64,000 nt of DNA from Phragmites australis (GCF_958298935.1 NC_084941.1:14482001-14546000), one strand, 5' to 3'. Shown: positions 30,481-42,120, numbered from the stretch's first letter. The notes: generated from the letters alone by a model not told the origin. A program made the numbers and translations.

Positions 30481-31340
30481 TATTGTTGCAAGAGTTCGTC
30501 TTGCCCCAGCAAATACGGTGAGAGTTTCTTCTAAGGAGGAGACTCAAGTTTGGAGACGAAGTTAAAGAGGAAGGAACACAATGAAAGTATTGATTGTAGA
30601 AAAAATGGGTCGATCTGGGGGGGGGGGGGTATCACAACGTGACTTGGTGTTTTTTCACCTCTGTGTCCTCCTGCCGTCTAGCCCCCAGGACGCCAATTTA
30701 TAGGGCCGTGCATAGCTTGGCGTATAAGTTATCACAATGTACAACTATCTAGGATCCGACTGAATTGTTGGGCCCTATCTCAGATAACTACTTTCTACCC
30801 TACCTGAGGGATAAATATCCACCGTAGTAACTATCATGGTGCCTGCACCCTAAAGTGGGTGAGCCGAGTGCGGCACTGTCAGGGGTGTCAGGATAGCCTC
30901 CATTATGCCTAGGTGTCAGAGTAGTGTCCACCAGCCTAGGCATTTAATGCCGGTCACTTCCTTGCAGGAAAAGTATGACTGGTGCTCCTCTTCTGGCAGA
31001 TCTTTATTGAGGCCTAATGACTCACCCCGTAGCCTCCAGGAAGTCAGCCCGAGCAGCTGGAGACGGGAGCCTCAAGAGGCATGGCTACGGGGGATGATGT
31101 CTTTGGGAGGCAGGACTCCGGAAGGCCGGGGCTTCGGGAGGCCGAGGCTTCAGGAGGCCGAGGCTTTGGGAGACCGAGCCTTCGGGAGGCAGGACTTCAA
31201 AAGGCCGGGGCTTCGGGAGGCTGAGGCTTCGAGAGACCGGGGCTAGGCCGAGGCTTCGGGATACCGAGCCTTTGGGAGGCTGAGCCATTAGGCGGCCGAG
31301 GCTTCGGGATGCCGGGCTGGTTAAGTCAAAGGGCTGTTAG
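30481..31340 (-). repeat. Tat-type LTR, outer end lost
   Basis: About 860 bases align by eye with 57013-57800. The outer TGTTGGGGGAAAATAAAC start seen at 57943 is missing, because similarity stops near 31340 where a copia element begins. Includes a 13-base G run at 30617-30629 and GC-rich minirepeats (GGAGGCCGAGGCTTCGGG and variants, about a dozen) at 31095-31320. Confidence 0.75.
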
Positions 31341-31349
31341 GGGCCTTAA

Positions 31350-31720
31350 CAACAACCCCAAACAGCTTACCCTTCAACCGACCGGTGAAAACTATTGAGG
31401 AGTCTTCCATCTTAGAGACGATCACACCATCATTAGTAAAAAGGAAATTGTAGCCCATCTTACAAAGTTGTGATACGGACAATTATAACTAAGAGATTTG
31501 ACCAATAAACCATTTGAGATAGAATGATCATTAGAGATGGCAATTTTACCTAAACCAATTACCTCTCCTTTCCCATCATCACCAAAAAATATTCTCATGA
31601 GATCCTCCATTTTCTTCAAATGATGAGAATATACTCTTTTCTTCGGTCATATGATTTATGCATCCGCTATCAATCACCCAACTTGATCCACTAGAGGCGT
31701 ATGCCTACAAAACAAATTAA
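31350..31720 (-). pseudogene. Copia-type aspartic protease
   Basis: Near 31690-31620 the minus strand reads SSGSSWVIDSGCINHMTEEK: the W-V-I-D-S-G-C-x-N-H-M-T motif of copia proteases with active-site DSG intact. It continues FFGDDGKGEVIGLGKIAISN, DHSISNGLLVKSLSYN and, after a shift, FTGRLKGKLFGVV at the truncated end. No integrase follows. Confidence 0.8.
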
Positions 31721-32800
31721 GCTTTTGTTTTAGGTACCTAAATTTACTTGGGTCCTTTCATGTTAGTCACAAGCACTTTTGGCACCCACGCACTCCTTTT
31801 GATGACTCGATCCTTTGTGCGAGCACCAACATATAAATCAATCACTTTACCACTGGTTCCTCTTCAAGATATAAGATGCATAAAAAGTAGATTGAGGTGC
31901 ATGGCATTTGTGTTGTTTGACTTGTATGGTGCGACCATTTTGCTTGACTCCCTTGATGAACTTGAGGCACTCCTTGCCATAAATCACCACACGCTCACTT
32001 GTTTTGCTCGTATGCATATCAAATCCAAGCCCTCTCTTTTGCCTATTGTCCTTGGCCACAATGGTCTTATATAGTGCATCCTTGGTTTTGTATGTCTTGA
32101 TGCACTCATACTTAACCCATGCATTTAGCCTCTTATTTTCCTTTACAATACTTGCAAAGATTGAACATTAGTAGTACAAGCATTTATATCAACAATGTAG
32201 CAATGAGAACAACCATTACTAGTAGAAGCAATAGAGAGTGAGGTTGTATCATCAGATGTGGGAGTGCTATTCGTGAGGACATCAAATTGCACTTCAAAAG
32301 CTTTATGAGATTCATCCAAACATTTGAAATTCTTTTGGTATGTGATATTTCTATCCTCAAGACTAGCAATTGAGATATTAGACAAATCAAGATCTTAAGT
32401 TAGTTTCTGAACTTTCTCCTTCTCTTTAGCAAGGAGCTCATCGAGTTTAAAGTTTCTCTCCGTTTCAAGGATGAGTGACTCCTCTTGCTTCTTGAGAATC
32501 TCCTCTTGACTCTCTATTGTTTCCCTTAGTTCTTTAATCTTTGAAATGATATTTTTACTAAAACCTTTAAGCATACTTTCGCGACCACTATCACTATCAC
32601 TATCTAGGAGCTTGAGGTGTGATTTTACCTTGCGCCATTTTGCCATGAGACATTTAGGAGTGTCGTTGTCGTCGCTCATTTCTCCGAAGAGTGACTTTGT
32701 TGGTGTAGAGGAGTGGATGACGATGGTGGCAACCCCTTCATCATCGGAGACAGTCAGAGTTGGAGTCCCACTCCTCGCCAATATTGGCTTAACCCAAATA
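31721..32800 (-). pseudogene. C-terminal gag region with coiled coil (copia)
   Basis: Frame of 32790-32395: VSDDEGVATIVIHSS, DNDTPKCLMAKWRKV, DSDSDSGRESMLKGFSKN, then IIEE-type heptad-rich helix (IKELRETIESQEEILKKQEE, LDELLAKEKEKVQKL). After a stop it goes on with DLDLSNISIASLEDRN and, near 31850-31750, WVPKVLVTNMKGPK. The CLMAK and WVPK-x(2)-TNMKGPK motifs recur in the second copia at 57944-60281. A coiled coil in this position is usual for Sirevirus-like Gag. Confidence 0.7.
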
Positions 32801-33890
32801 CTTCTTGTAGGTCTTGTATTTTTCCTTCTTGAAAGGCTTGTTCTTCTTTTCTTCCTTATCCTTACTTTTCTTGTTAGGACACTCGGCAATAAAGTGCCTA
32901 ACTTCGCTGCACTCATAGCATGCTCTCTTGGATGTTCTTCTCTTGAGCATGTCTCTCTTATATTTGCTATAACCACCCTTCTTCATGAATTTCTTGAAAT
33001 TTCTTACAAAGAAGGCTATTTCTTCATGATCCAAGCTCTCATCTTCACTTAAGCTCGATTCTTCAACTTTCTTGCTTTTGCTTGCCTTGAATGCTACATC
33101 TTTATTCTTTGAGATTGAGCTTTGCTTAGTAAGATTCTTGACTTTATTTGTTTCCTCCTCCATGAGCTCATGCATAAGTATCCTACCAAGCACATCACTT
33201 GGTGTGAGCCTCTTATAATCTCTTCTTTCTCATATAAGAGTGACCAAGGTGGGGTTTGTTGGTGCAAAAGCTCTTAGCAATCTTCGCACCACCTTGTGGT
33301 CATCTAGCTCTTCGCTTCCTAGCCCTCTTATCTTGTTTACTAGCACCATCATACGGTCATACATGGCTTCAAGGGTTTCATCATCCTCCATAACAAATCT
33401 TTCTAATTTGCCTTCAAGCAACTCTATCTTGAATTCCCTCACACTTGTGATGCCTTCATGTGCGACTTAAAGTATATCCCATAACATTTTGGCTTCTTCA
33501 AGCCCATCCAGCTAATTAAACTCCTCGGGGCTCAAAGCACCAAGTAACACACTTGAGGCTTGTGCATTGTGGTGTAGATTTTGCTCTTGATCGAGAGTGA
33601 GCTCTTTGTCTTCATCCAGTAATGTAAAACCTATGCAAACAATCTTCCAAATACTTAGATGAAGGGATATTAAATGTAATTTCATTTTGTGCCTCCAAGC
33701 GGCATAGTGTGTGCCATCAAAATATGGCGAACGCTAGGATGGCACGGAAATATAAGAATTGGAAGCATTCAATTTATCATAATTGAGCTAGATTGTGACT
33801 CCCTTTCCTTTACCATTACCCGATGTCGAAAGATCAGCTTTTGGATTCGTCAGGCTCTTCGGACTCTTCTCCCTGGGCGCCGACATCTTC
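32789..33890 (-). pseudogene. gag: Gag of Sirevirus-like copia element
   Basis: N-terminal block SPYFDGTHYAAWRHKMKLHL near 33700; then VREFKIELLEGKLERFVMED, DETLEAMYDRMMVLVNKIRG, LDDHKVVRRLLRAF (33442-33230); after a stop, VLGRILMHELMEEE (33193), a Lys/Ser/Glu-rich linker, DHEEIAFFVRNFKKFMKK, and a zinc knuckle CYECSEVRHFIAEC (CX2CX4HX4C). Breaks: one stop near 33229 and a shift near 32790. The gag N terminus starts close to the PBS but its ATG is not clear. Confidence 0.8.
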
Positions 33891-33921
33891 AAATCCTCCA
33901 AGTGGAGAAGCCTTGTAGGAG

Positions 33922-33939
33922 GTTAGGCCTGATACCAAT
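33922..33939 (-). other. Primer binding site (initiator tRNA-Met type)
   Basis: Minus strand after LTR end CATTCA: ATTGGTATCAGGCC. Confidence 0.8.
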
Positions 33940-34034
33940 TGAATGTACGTGATGTCGCCTAGAGGGGGGGGGGGTGGATAGCTGTTTCCTAAAATTTAAA
34001 ACTTCATAGCAGATTACAGAATCTGGATACTCCG

Positions 34035-35130
34035 GGTCAATCCGGAGACTCTGGATTGTACATGATCCGTATACTCCAGGTGAACTTGGATAGTCCGCAA
34101 ATAACAGGAAATAAAAAACTATGAATATGTAAGCGAATCTAGTTGAGTCTGTGAGTTACCACATGTTCTAATTGATGTATGAGCTTCTTTTCAACAACCA
34201 CTTGAGGTCACAAACTCACAAACAAGTAGATTGGGGCAAATAACCCAAAAGGTCAACTAGAACAAGAAAGTGTACAAGAAAGTAAAGAAGATAAAGTATT
34301 TATTTTCCGAAGTTCAGATCCAATGATCATATGTCTCCGGTGAGATTCTCACAAAGAGCTAGGTCTCTCTCAACCCTTATCCTCACCGAGCAACCACAAA
34401 TATCGAGCTCGGGGCTAACTCAACCTTCCTCTTCCCTTGCAGGGGCGAGGATGACCTTCAAAAACTTCCCGATGCACTCCACAAGCTTTAGTGCTTTCCA
34501 GGTGACGCCTAATCGTCTAGGAGCTCAGAGCTCCAAGAGTAATGATTGTGAGCCGGCGAGTTCATGAAGAACTCAAGTGCTCGAAAGATGGATTTAAGCT
34601 CACTAGCACTCAATCTCACTTTTCAACCCACACTCTCAAATCCTTGCTAGAATTAATGCACTAGAGGAGTGAGAGGGCTCTAAAGAGGCTATGAAGACTT
34701 TTGTCTCGAGTTGGTTCAGTAGCAATGAATGAAAGGGAGAAGGGGGTATTTAAACCCAGCCCCCAAAAACTAGCTGTGACTGTACTTTTTGTACTGACTC
34801 GGAGTATCTGAATTCACCTGGATTATCCGGGTTGGCCTTCGAAAGCTCCACAGAAACCTCTGTCCGAAGCCCTATCCAGAGGGTCTGGAGTTTCACCATA
34901 TCCCGGAGTATCCGGGTCTACCCGGAGACTCCGAGTTCAGCGCTCAAGCCCAAACAGAAAGCTTGACTCGGAGTTTGACCCGGAGACTCCGAGCCACTGA
35001 CCAGAATCCGGAGTATCTGGGAAAACCCAGAGACTCCGGGTTCAGCACTTAGGTTCTACTCGAGCACCCTTCCCGGAGCCTTACCTAGAGGTTCCAGTAA
35101 CCTAGAGACTCTAGGTTAGCCCGGACACTC
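34035..35130. repeat. Palindrome cluster in copia LTR 1 (CCCGGA-3nt-TCCGGG type)
   Basis: Repeated short inverted repeats, clearest at 34902: CCCGGAGTATCCGGGT, with arms CCCGGA/TCCGGG and spacer GTA, followed closely by ACCCGGAGACTCCG. Clusters of CpG-rich palindromes in LTRs are known for Sireviruses. Confidence 0.75.
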
Positions 35131-35326
35131 CGGGTGCAAACAAACACTAAATTGTTCCCGGTGTCCGTGGGGTGATTGTGTCTCTCATATTTGGTCTAAA
35201 GAGTCATTTGAGCACTAAGATATCTTCAAGTCAACCTAAACACCTCCCTCTTAGTAGAACGACATTCCTAAACTCAAGTTCGAAAATAAAAATAATTTAA
35301 ACCTAATGAGTAACTACATGCCGCTT

Positions 35327-35419
35327 CTCTTTTCCTTTTGAGTGACGCCAATGTTGTCTCTTTTCCTTTTGAGTGACGCCAACGTTGTCTCTTTTCCTTT
35401 TGAGTGACGCCAATGTTGT
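35327..35419. repeat. 31-bp tandem triplication
   Basis: Three copies at 35327, 35358 and 35389 of a 31-base unit starting CTCTTTTCCTTTTGAGTGAC; only one base differs (T/C in CCAATG/CCAACG). Confidence 0.95.
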
Positions 35420-35517
35420 TTAACTTCTCCAATGAGACTAAACCCTGTTTATAATCTCAATTAATCTTTTCTCATCAATTATCCAAAACCCACACAAGGT
35501 GCCTAGATGCACTTTCA

Positions 35518-37306
35518 ACTGACCCACTAGGGCATGGCTTGTGGGCGGCTGGGCCAGCCTTGTAGGTCGGGTGCTACCAGGCCAAGCTAGGCCTACTAGC
35601 CAAGCTGAGCAGCGTGTGGGCGATGGCCTTGCTGCACGCACGACACAGTAGAAGGAGGGAGGGAAGAAGTGCGGCAGCGAGGGATTATGACGGAACGTTG
35701 TCGGAAAGCTCACCGGAGCGGGGTATCCGTAGGAGTTCCTCGACAATGAATGGATGTTGGGCTTCTATGTGATACAGCGGATGCAGCGGGGATCTCTTCG
35801 ACAGTGGCCGGTGGTGAGAGCAATACCAAATGCAGCCGAAGCAAACGGCGGCGACGCGCAAAAATTAGGCAACACCACCCCACTACTACGTGCTATCTTC
35901 CTACAAAAGAAAATGGGTCTAGCACCCCTGGACATCATGTCGCGATGACTGGAGCACACACAGAGCATATGCACGCCGACGGTGACCACATCACAACGGC
36001 GAATGGCAACAAGTATGGTGGCATAGGTCTACACGATAACAGAGAGCTCAAGGCGGCGACATGCTATCTAGGCGGATGCGAGAGGGGACTAGGAGGCTCA
36101 CTGTGCTCGGAGACAGTGAGGAGATGGACGATGGCCAACGGAGAGCGGCACTGGAATGGCGTCTCGTCGGGCTTCTGGCCAATGGAGAGCAGCACTGGGA
36201 TGGCGTCGGCTCCCTGGAGCTCCTTGGTGACTTGTGGACAACGGATCGACGACAGCCGAGGTGTGGTGGCGAGAAAGGCAACAATGGTGGTGAAATGGGG
36301 AAAATGGGGAAATTGAGGAGCTGGGCTATGCTATTTATAGAGGGAGAGGCGCACAGAGGTGAGTAGAGAGGCAGTGGCCAAACTTGAATCACACGATCAT
36401 CGACGAAGAGGAGGTGGGGCAGTGCTCACCATGTTTCCTGGGGCATGGGCGCCCTAAACCATCCACGCGCAGGCATGGATTCGGAATTCACATCGCATGA
36501 GCATGGATGGAGAGAGGGAGAACAGAGAGAGCAAGGGCGTAGATGCCAGGCAGGGATATTTTTCCTGGAGGGGAAAATGATGGCCGGCGCAACGGTGAGG
36601 TGGAGAAGGGAGGAGAAGGCGTGGCGGGCGACGGCGGGATGACTAACACGTGGATGGCCGAGCGACACGCGGCAAGGGTGGAATGGCCGACTAGGCTAGA
36701 CGGCTGGGCACGGCTGGGCCGTGCTAGGGAGAAGAGAGGGAAAAGGAAGGGAGGCCAGGTCTAGTTGTATGTGGGCTGAAGAAAGAGATGGAAGGGGGAT
36801 TTTGGCCCGAGGTAAAAAGAAAAGGAGAAAAGAAAAGGAAAGAGAGAAGGGTTTTGGGATTAAATTCAAATGGGAGATTTGAATTTGGGTTTTGAATTTG
36901 GATTAAGATCAACTCAATTGAACATATTTGAACTTCGATTTGGACTTGGATCTTTATTTTTATGCGGAGAGGATTTGAATCTAATTTGATTTAAGCTGAA
37001 TGGAGACTATGAGTAGATTTGAAAGTGAGAGACATTCAATTAAAAATCTCCACACTAGCACCATAAAAACCTCAAACCAACATACATGAATCAATTCAAT
37101 GCAGAGACTATATTGGAAAATGACTCTAGTGCATTTTGGAATACCTAGTCATCTTGATACATTTATTACATATGAATATATACATATTGGTATATATATT
37201 CATATGCATATCCCCTTGACTTTAGTTAGACTAATTAACCCCAAAAAGTTTTAAATTGGGGTGAAATTTGCGATTCATTTACATGCTTACAGCTCAGGAT
37301 GTTACA
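35518..37306 (-). repeat. 3' LTR of Tekay-like element, truncated
   Basis: Starts TGTAACATCCTGAGCTG at 37306, directly after the PPT, and runs about 1.8 kb to the copia LTR at 35517. AT-rich first part, then a GC-rich part with GGCCCAGCCGTGCCCAGCC near 36720. Open frames here (for example plus 35750-36316) have no conserved motif and I treat them as noncoding. Confidence 0.75.
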
Positions 37307-37318
37307 AACCTACCCCAC
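37307..37318 (-). other. Polypurine tract of Tekay-like element
   Basis: Minus strand AAGTGGGGTAGGTT just before TGTAACATCC of the LTR; a short, pyrimidine-interrupted PPT. Confidence 0.5.
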
Positions 37319-37321
37319 TTA

Positions 37322-38500
37322 AACAGAATCTCAACCTTGAGATTCGGAAAGCTCGTCAAAGAGATTTGGAAACTCCTCCATCAGATCCTATTCATGTTCC
37401 TATGTAGCTTCTGCTTTTCTGTGATTACTCCATTGTACTCGGTAGAACCTGATTGCTGTTCTTCTGGTTTGATGGGTTGCCACATCCAATATTCGGATGG
37501 GTCTTTCTTTATACTGAATATTTTGTTGTAGAACCATGATTTCCAGGGGAACCTGTTCTTCTGGAACTCTCAAACACTTATTTAGCTGTGAAACATGAAA
37601 CACATCGTGCACATCGGACCTCTCTTCCGGGAGTGCTAACTTGTATGCCATTGTTCCAATCTTGTCGAATATCTCGTAAGGTCCCACATATCTTGGTGCC
37701 AGCTTTTCATGAAATTGGAATCTCCGAGTACCTCTTATTGGGGACACCTTGAGGTAGACGTAATCTCCTGCCTTGAAGGTTAAGTCTCTCCTACGTTATC
37801 CGCATAACATTTTTGTCTGCTCTAAGCTACCCTTACATTCTCTTTGATCTTAGTAAATTGGTCTTTTGCGTCTTTAATCAATGCAAGTCCAAAAAGCGTA
37901 CGCTCTACTACTTCCGACCATAGTAGCAGTGTTCTGTATTTCCGTCCATACATGGCCTCAATGGGTGACATTTTCAGACTGGCTTGAAAACTGTTATTGT
38001 AGGAGAACTCTGCAAATGATAGAATTATCTCCCAGTATTTCCCATAGGTGATCACACAAGCTCTCAGAAGATCCTCCAGAACCTGGTATACTCTTTTGGT
38101 CTGACCATCAGTCTACAGGTGTTAAGCAGAACTAAAATCCCGTTTAGTCCCTAAGGCAGTGTGTAGACTTCTCCAAAACCTTGATGTGAACTGGGATCAT
38201 CGATCAAAGATGATCCTGCTAGGAACTCTGTAATCTCATAATATGATTGATATACAAGTCTGCCAGGTTGTCTCCGGTATACCTTGTTTTAATAGGTATG
38301 AAGTGAGCTACTTTAGCCAGACAATCCACTATGACCCATTTGGGGTAATCCAACTATGAAATCCATCTCAATTTCATCCCATTTCCATGTTGGGACCTGC
38401 AGTGGTTGCAACAATCCTGTTGGTCTTTGGTGCTTTACCTTAACCCTTTGACATGTATCACACCGAGCGATAAACCCTGCTATGTCAACCTTCATTTCTG
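37322..38500 (-). pseudogene. Integrase and chromodomain of Tekay-like element
   Basis: Zinc domain end [20 protein letters not shown] (about 38455), then [15 protein letters not shown] with the first catalytic Asp. Pieces at 38055-37822 include SFAEFSYNNSFQASLKMSPI and EAMYGRKYRT. At 37747-37400: FHEKLAPRYVGPYEIFDKIG and DVHDVFHVSQLNKCLRV, then the chromodomain PIRILDVATHQTRRTAIRFY and RVQWSNHRKAEATWE, and a tail ending RFVTS near the PPT. Chromodomains of such elements bind histone marks and steer integration to heterochromatin. Stops and shifts throughout. Confidence 0.85.
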
Positions 38501-39086
38501 TCCACTAGCACTTAATCTATCATGTCTATGAACATTTTGGTATATCCAGGATGAATAGAATAGGGAGAGTTGTGGGCTTCACCCATGATGAACTCCCTAA
38601 GATTGTCTCGGTTCGGCACACATAACTGATCCTTGTGCCATATAGTTCCTTGTTGATCTAATCTAAACCTTGGTGCTTTATTCAACTCGAGATTCTTTTT
38701 AACTTCCAAAATCTCTTCATCTTCTAACTGGGTCTAACCAATTTTATCCTCTAGTGTTGGATGTACCACTAGAGTGTGAACTTGTCCTTGTGTTATGTGC
38801 ATATTCAAATGTTGCATCTATGCAAGAAGCTCTGAACTTAACTCCTACACTTGTAGGTCATGGCTATAAACTTTCCTGCTCAGGGCATTAGCCACAACAT
38901 TAGCCTTGCCTAGGTGATATTGGATACTCAGGTTGTAATCCTTTATCAATTCTAACCATCTCCATTGCCTCAGATTCAACTTTGACTGAGTGAAACTATA
39001 CTTCAAGTTCTTGTGATCTATATGGATCTCCCACTTATTTTCAAGAAGATAGTGTCGACGTACCTTAAGTGCATATACAACTGCTG
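38501..39086 (-). pseudogene. RT-integrase linker of Tekay-like element
   Basis: 38709-38512 holds LRFRLDQQGTIWHKDQLCVP-type sequence (here FRLDQQGTIWHKDQLCVPN) and IMGEAHNSPYSIHPGYTKM, the H-H part of the integrase zinc domain. The rest is RNase H C-terminal sequence with many stops. Confidence 0.65.
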
Positions 39087-40077
39087 CTAATCTAGGTCAT
39101 GAGGTGGGTAGTTTTCTTCATGCGGCTTTAGTTGCCAGGATGTATAAGCCACAACCTTGCCATTTTGCATCAGCACACAGCCTAAACCTTGGCGTGAAGC
39201 ATCACAATAGACCACGCAATCCTTCTTGATATCTAGTAACTTTAGCACTGGGGTTGTAGTCAGTCTCTTCTTGAATTCTTGAAAGCTTTCTTCACAGGCT
39301 TCATCCCATTCAAACTTGGCATCTTTGTAGAGAAGCTTGGTCATTGGCTTAGCTATCTTTGAGAATTAATAAATTTACGGTAATAACCCATCAATCCAAG
39401 GAAGCTTCTGATTTTTGAGATATTTATTAGTTGAATCCAATCAACTACTGCTTCAACCTTTAAAGGGTCCATTGATATCCCTTCTGCTATCAGAACATGT
39501 CTGAGAAATGCCACTTCTTGAAGCTAAAACTCACAGTTTCTGAATTTGGCGTAGAGCTGATAGGCTCTTAGCCTTTCCATAACCACTCTCAGATGTTGTT
39601 CGTGATCTTCTGCACTCTTTGAGTAGACAAGAATATTATCAATGAACACTGTCACAAAGTTATCTAGTTCATCCACGAACACCTTATTCATTAGATTCAT
39701 GAAGTATGCCATGGCATTTGCTAGTCCAAATGACATGACTGTGAACTCATACAACCCATACCTTGTTACAAAGGCGGTCTTTTGGATGTCACTTTTCCTG
39801 ACCTTTAACTAGTAGTATCCTGATCTCAAATCTATATGGGAGAAGTATTTGGCTCCTCTTAGCTGGTCGAACAGATCCTGGATCCTGGATAGTGAATATC
39901 GTTCTTGATGGTTACCTCATTCAAAGATCGGTAATCAACACACATTCGTTGACTCCCATCTTTCTTTTCAACAAATAGAACTGGCGACCCCCAGGGTGAA
40001 GAACTAGGCCTAATGAAACCACTTGCTTGCAACTCTCTAATTTGCTCCTTTAATAATTCCAGTTCATTGACTGCCAT
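39087..40077 (-). pseudogene. Reverse transcriptase and RNase H of Tekay-like element
   Basis: 40077-39859: [56 protein letters not shown]. 39754-39524: [20 protein letters not shown] and the catalytic box [14 protein letters not shown]; the second Asp of the (Y/F)xDD box is Asn (codon at 39635-39637), so the polymerase is dead. 39344-39087: RNase H start [37 protein letters not shown]. Stops and shifts lie between the pieces. Confidence 0.85.
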
Positions 40078-40600
40078 CCTATAAGGTCACTTGACAATCG
40101 GGGTTGTTCCACGTAAGAGATCAATAATGAACTCTATGTCACGGTCTGGTGGCATACCAGGTAATTCCTCTGGGAATATATCTGGGTATTCACATATCAC
40201 TGGCACATTCTCTATTAATTGCATAGATAAGTTGCATGCCATTGGGTCATACTTGGGTCCTTTAGGCTCAAACTCTGCTTTGCCTTCGTGCTTGGTTAAC
40301 CAAACCGTTCCTAGAATAACATCTATTCCATTCGAGTTTAGAATTACTAGGTTTGCTAGGACCTCTACCCCACTTCAACGGAGTTTAACCCGAGGGCATC
40401 CTAGACGACACAAGATATTTCCTATAGGGATCGAACCAACTTAGGATTCTTAAGAACCACAATTGTCAACTTATGAAGTGCAGCAAACTTTGAAGAAACA
40501 AACGAATGCAAAGCTCCATAATCAAATAACACTGGTGCAAGGGTTGAGTCAACTGGGAACTCACCGAGTATGACTTCTGGTGCTTCCTGGGCTTCCTAAG
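40078..40600 (-). pseudogene. Aspartic protease region of Tekay-like element
   Basis: Near 40520 the minus strand reads LFDYGALHSFVSSKFAALHK; relatives have D-(S/T)-G-A at this site, so the Ser/Thr next to the catalytic Asp is Tyr. Downstream NGIDVILGTVWLTKHEGKAE and CEYPDIFPEELPGMPPDRDI lead into RT. Several stops. Confidence 0.75.
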
Positions 40601-41814
40601 CATCAATGTGGTTTACGCGGCCTCGCCCATAGTTCCATGATTGTTAGGCTGATTGATTCCCTCCTCTTCATGCTACCAGGGCTCTAGGAGTTGAACAAGC
40701 TAGTGCATTGTTTCTATTGGCATTGTGGCAGCCTTTTATGTAGTGGCCTGGTTGATGGCAGATATAACATGTTCTCTGCGTAACAGTCAGAATCTGGGCG
40801 CTGCTCTGTAGAGATATCTTGTGTTAGAACTGCGAGGAGTTGATGCTGCTTGGCGGGATGTGGATCCTAGAGTCTGGTATTGCATGGTCTGCTGCTATGG
40901 ATATTGAGTTCTCTACCTCTAGTTGGAAAATGTACATTGGGAACTTTCCGATCAGCGAACTTTCTCTTTCTTTCTGCCTCTATGGGTGCACGTGCTTCTT
41001 CTAGAAGTAGGGTTCTGTTCATCATAGTATTGATGTCAGGGTAAATGAAAGGCACAAGCTAGATATACAAGCTGAGCTGCAATCCTTTGTTTAAGCGATC
41101 TAGCTTCTTATCTGTTGACACCTTTTCTGATGCATAGCGGGAAAGGCAGATGAACTTCTGCATGTACTGGTTTTCTGTAATTGATCCTTGTTTCAGGTCA
41201 CAGAATTCGTCAACCTTCATTTCCATGATTCCTTGCGGTACATGATACTTCCGGAACTCTTTGCAAAATTCCTCCCAAGTGATGGTGTTGACATTTACTG
41301 ATGCTTTGTAGTTCTCTCACCATTCTGCTGCTGAGCCGGTGAGTTGATGGGTAGTGAGATTCACCCTGTTTTGGCCCTCACAGTTGATGAACTTGAGCTT
41401 CCTAGTGATTGCCCTGAGCCAGTCATCAGCTTCTAAGGAGTCGTCAGTACTATCGAAGGTTGGAGGTTTGGTCCTCATAAACTCTGCTATCTTGTTCTGA
41501 GGTCCATAACCTTGATTGTTGTTTCCTGTTTGAGCTATGGCCTCTAGTAGACGTGTTTGATTGGCCATCACTGCCACCAAATCATTCTCTGGTGGTGGGG
41601 GCAATGGGGTTTCTTGACTGCTGCGATGGCTCTGGTGGTCTTCCTTACTGGACTGAGAGTTGGCAACCCTGGCTCTTCTTCTTCCTTGGCCCATAGAGGC
41701 CCTTCCTCGAGACCCTATTGTACTTCCTGCTTCAGATCCCATCTCAGGGGCTACATTGATAGGTACAAGCTTGCGTTGTTGGCAAAGGCACAAGGATTGC
41801 CTGGATGACTTCAT
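40601..41814 (-). pseudogene. gag: Gag of Tekay-like element
   Basis: Frame from ATG 41814: Gly/Arg-rich N terminus, then LVAVMANQTRLLEAIAQTG, PPTFDSTDDSLEADDWLRAI, LKFINCEGQNRVNLTTHQL and TGSAAEW, stop at 41317. It continues in frame with TWEEFCKEFRKYHVPQGIME and FCDLKQGSITENQYMQKF; 41055-40867 has LLEEARAPIEAERKRKF. A zinc knuckle is not intact. The capsid block (D-WL-x2-I/V-K-L) is typical of Tekay/Del Gag. I see the start at 41814 as likely but not certain. Confidence 0.8.
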
Positions 41815-42120
41815 CTATTCTCTAAAGATATGAGAGGAAGCAAGAGTTGAGATATGCTACAAGATTGGGGCAAGCAATATAGGAGCAAGGGCAACCTTGC
41901 CAATCACACAATCAAAGATACAAACAAAAAGTAACACCATACAGAGTACAAGCAACATATATTACACAACCTAAGACTATCTCTGCTAGTTTACTAGTAC
42001 AAAAGTTTTCAATCTACAATGGTAAAACCATGCACATAGAGCATCAAACTATAGGGTTATCTACAACAAAAGCTAGAAAAGGATCCACTCCTACTGCTAA
42101 CTAGTTGTGACTCGTCATCC
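41815..42120. other. Spacer between extra ORF and gag
   Basis: About 300 AT-rich bases; no ORF or repeat seen. Confidence 0.5.

Larger units (their letters stand above)
22741..31340 (-). mobile_element. Tat-type Ty3/gypsy retrotransposon (near-complete interior, inactive)
   Basis: Minus-strand order: LTR (31340-30481, outer end lost), PBS, gag (30431-29045), protease, RT, RNase H, archaeal-type RNase H, integrase (to about 25003), a tandem array of about 98-bp units, then a region with plus-strand ORFs. Two RNase H domains and an opposite-strand ORF past pol are known marks of the Tat lineage. The 3' LTR is not seen; the left edge near 22741 is where recognisable sequence begins. Stops and frameshifts run through all domains. 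Confidence 0.85.
31341..35517 (-). mobile_element. Sirevirus-like Ty1/copia element, 5' part
   Basis: Minus-strand order: LTR (35517-33940), PBS, gag (to about 32800), coiled-coil C-terminal gag region, protease (to about 31350). Integrase, RT and RNase H are lost, cut at the Tat LTR near 31340. The long LTR with clusters of CpG-rich palindromes, initiator tRNA-Met PBS and long gag support a Sirevirus-type element. Confidence 0.8.
33940..35517 (-). repeat. LTR of Sirevirus-like copia element 1
   Basis: 1,578 bp. Minus strand start TGAAAGTGCATCTAGGCACC (35517), end CACGTACATTCA (33940); TGAA/TTCA inverted ends. Contains an 11-base G run at 33964-33974, many CCGGA/TCCGG palindromes (34035-35130) and a three-copy 31-bp repeat at 35327-35419. 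Confidence 0.85.

Noticed and set aside
35750..36316. 188-codon plus-strand frame as a host gene
   Set aside because: Lies within a Tekay-type LTR, has no conserved motif and is matched by similar frames in the other five reading frames.
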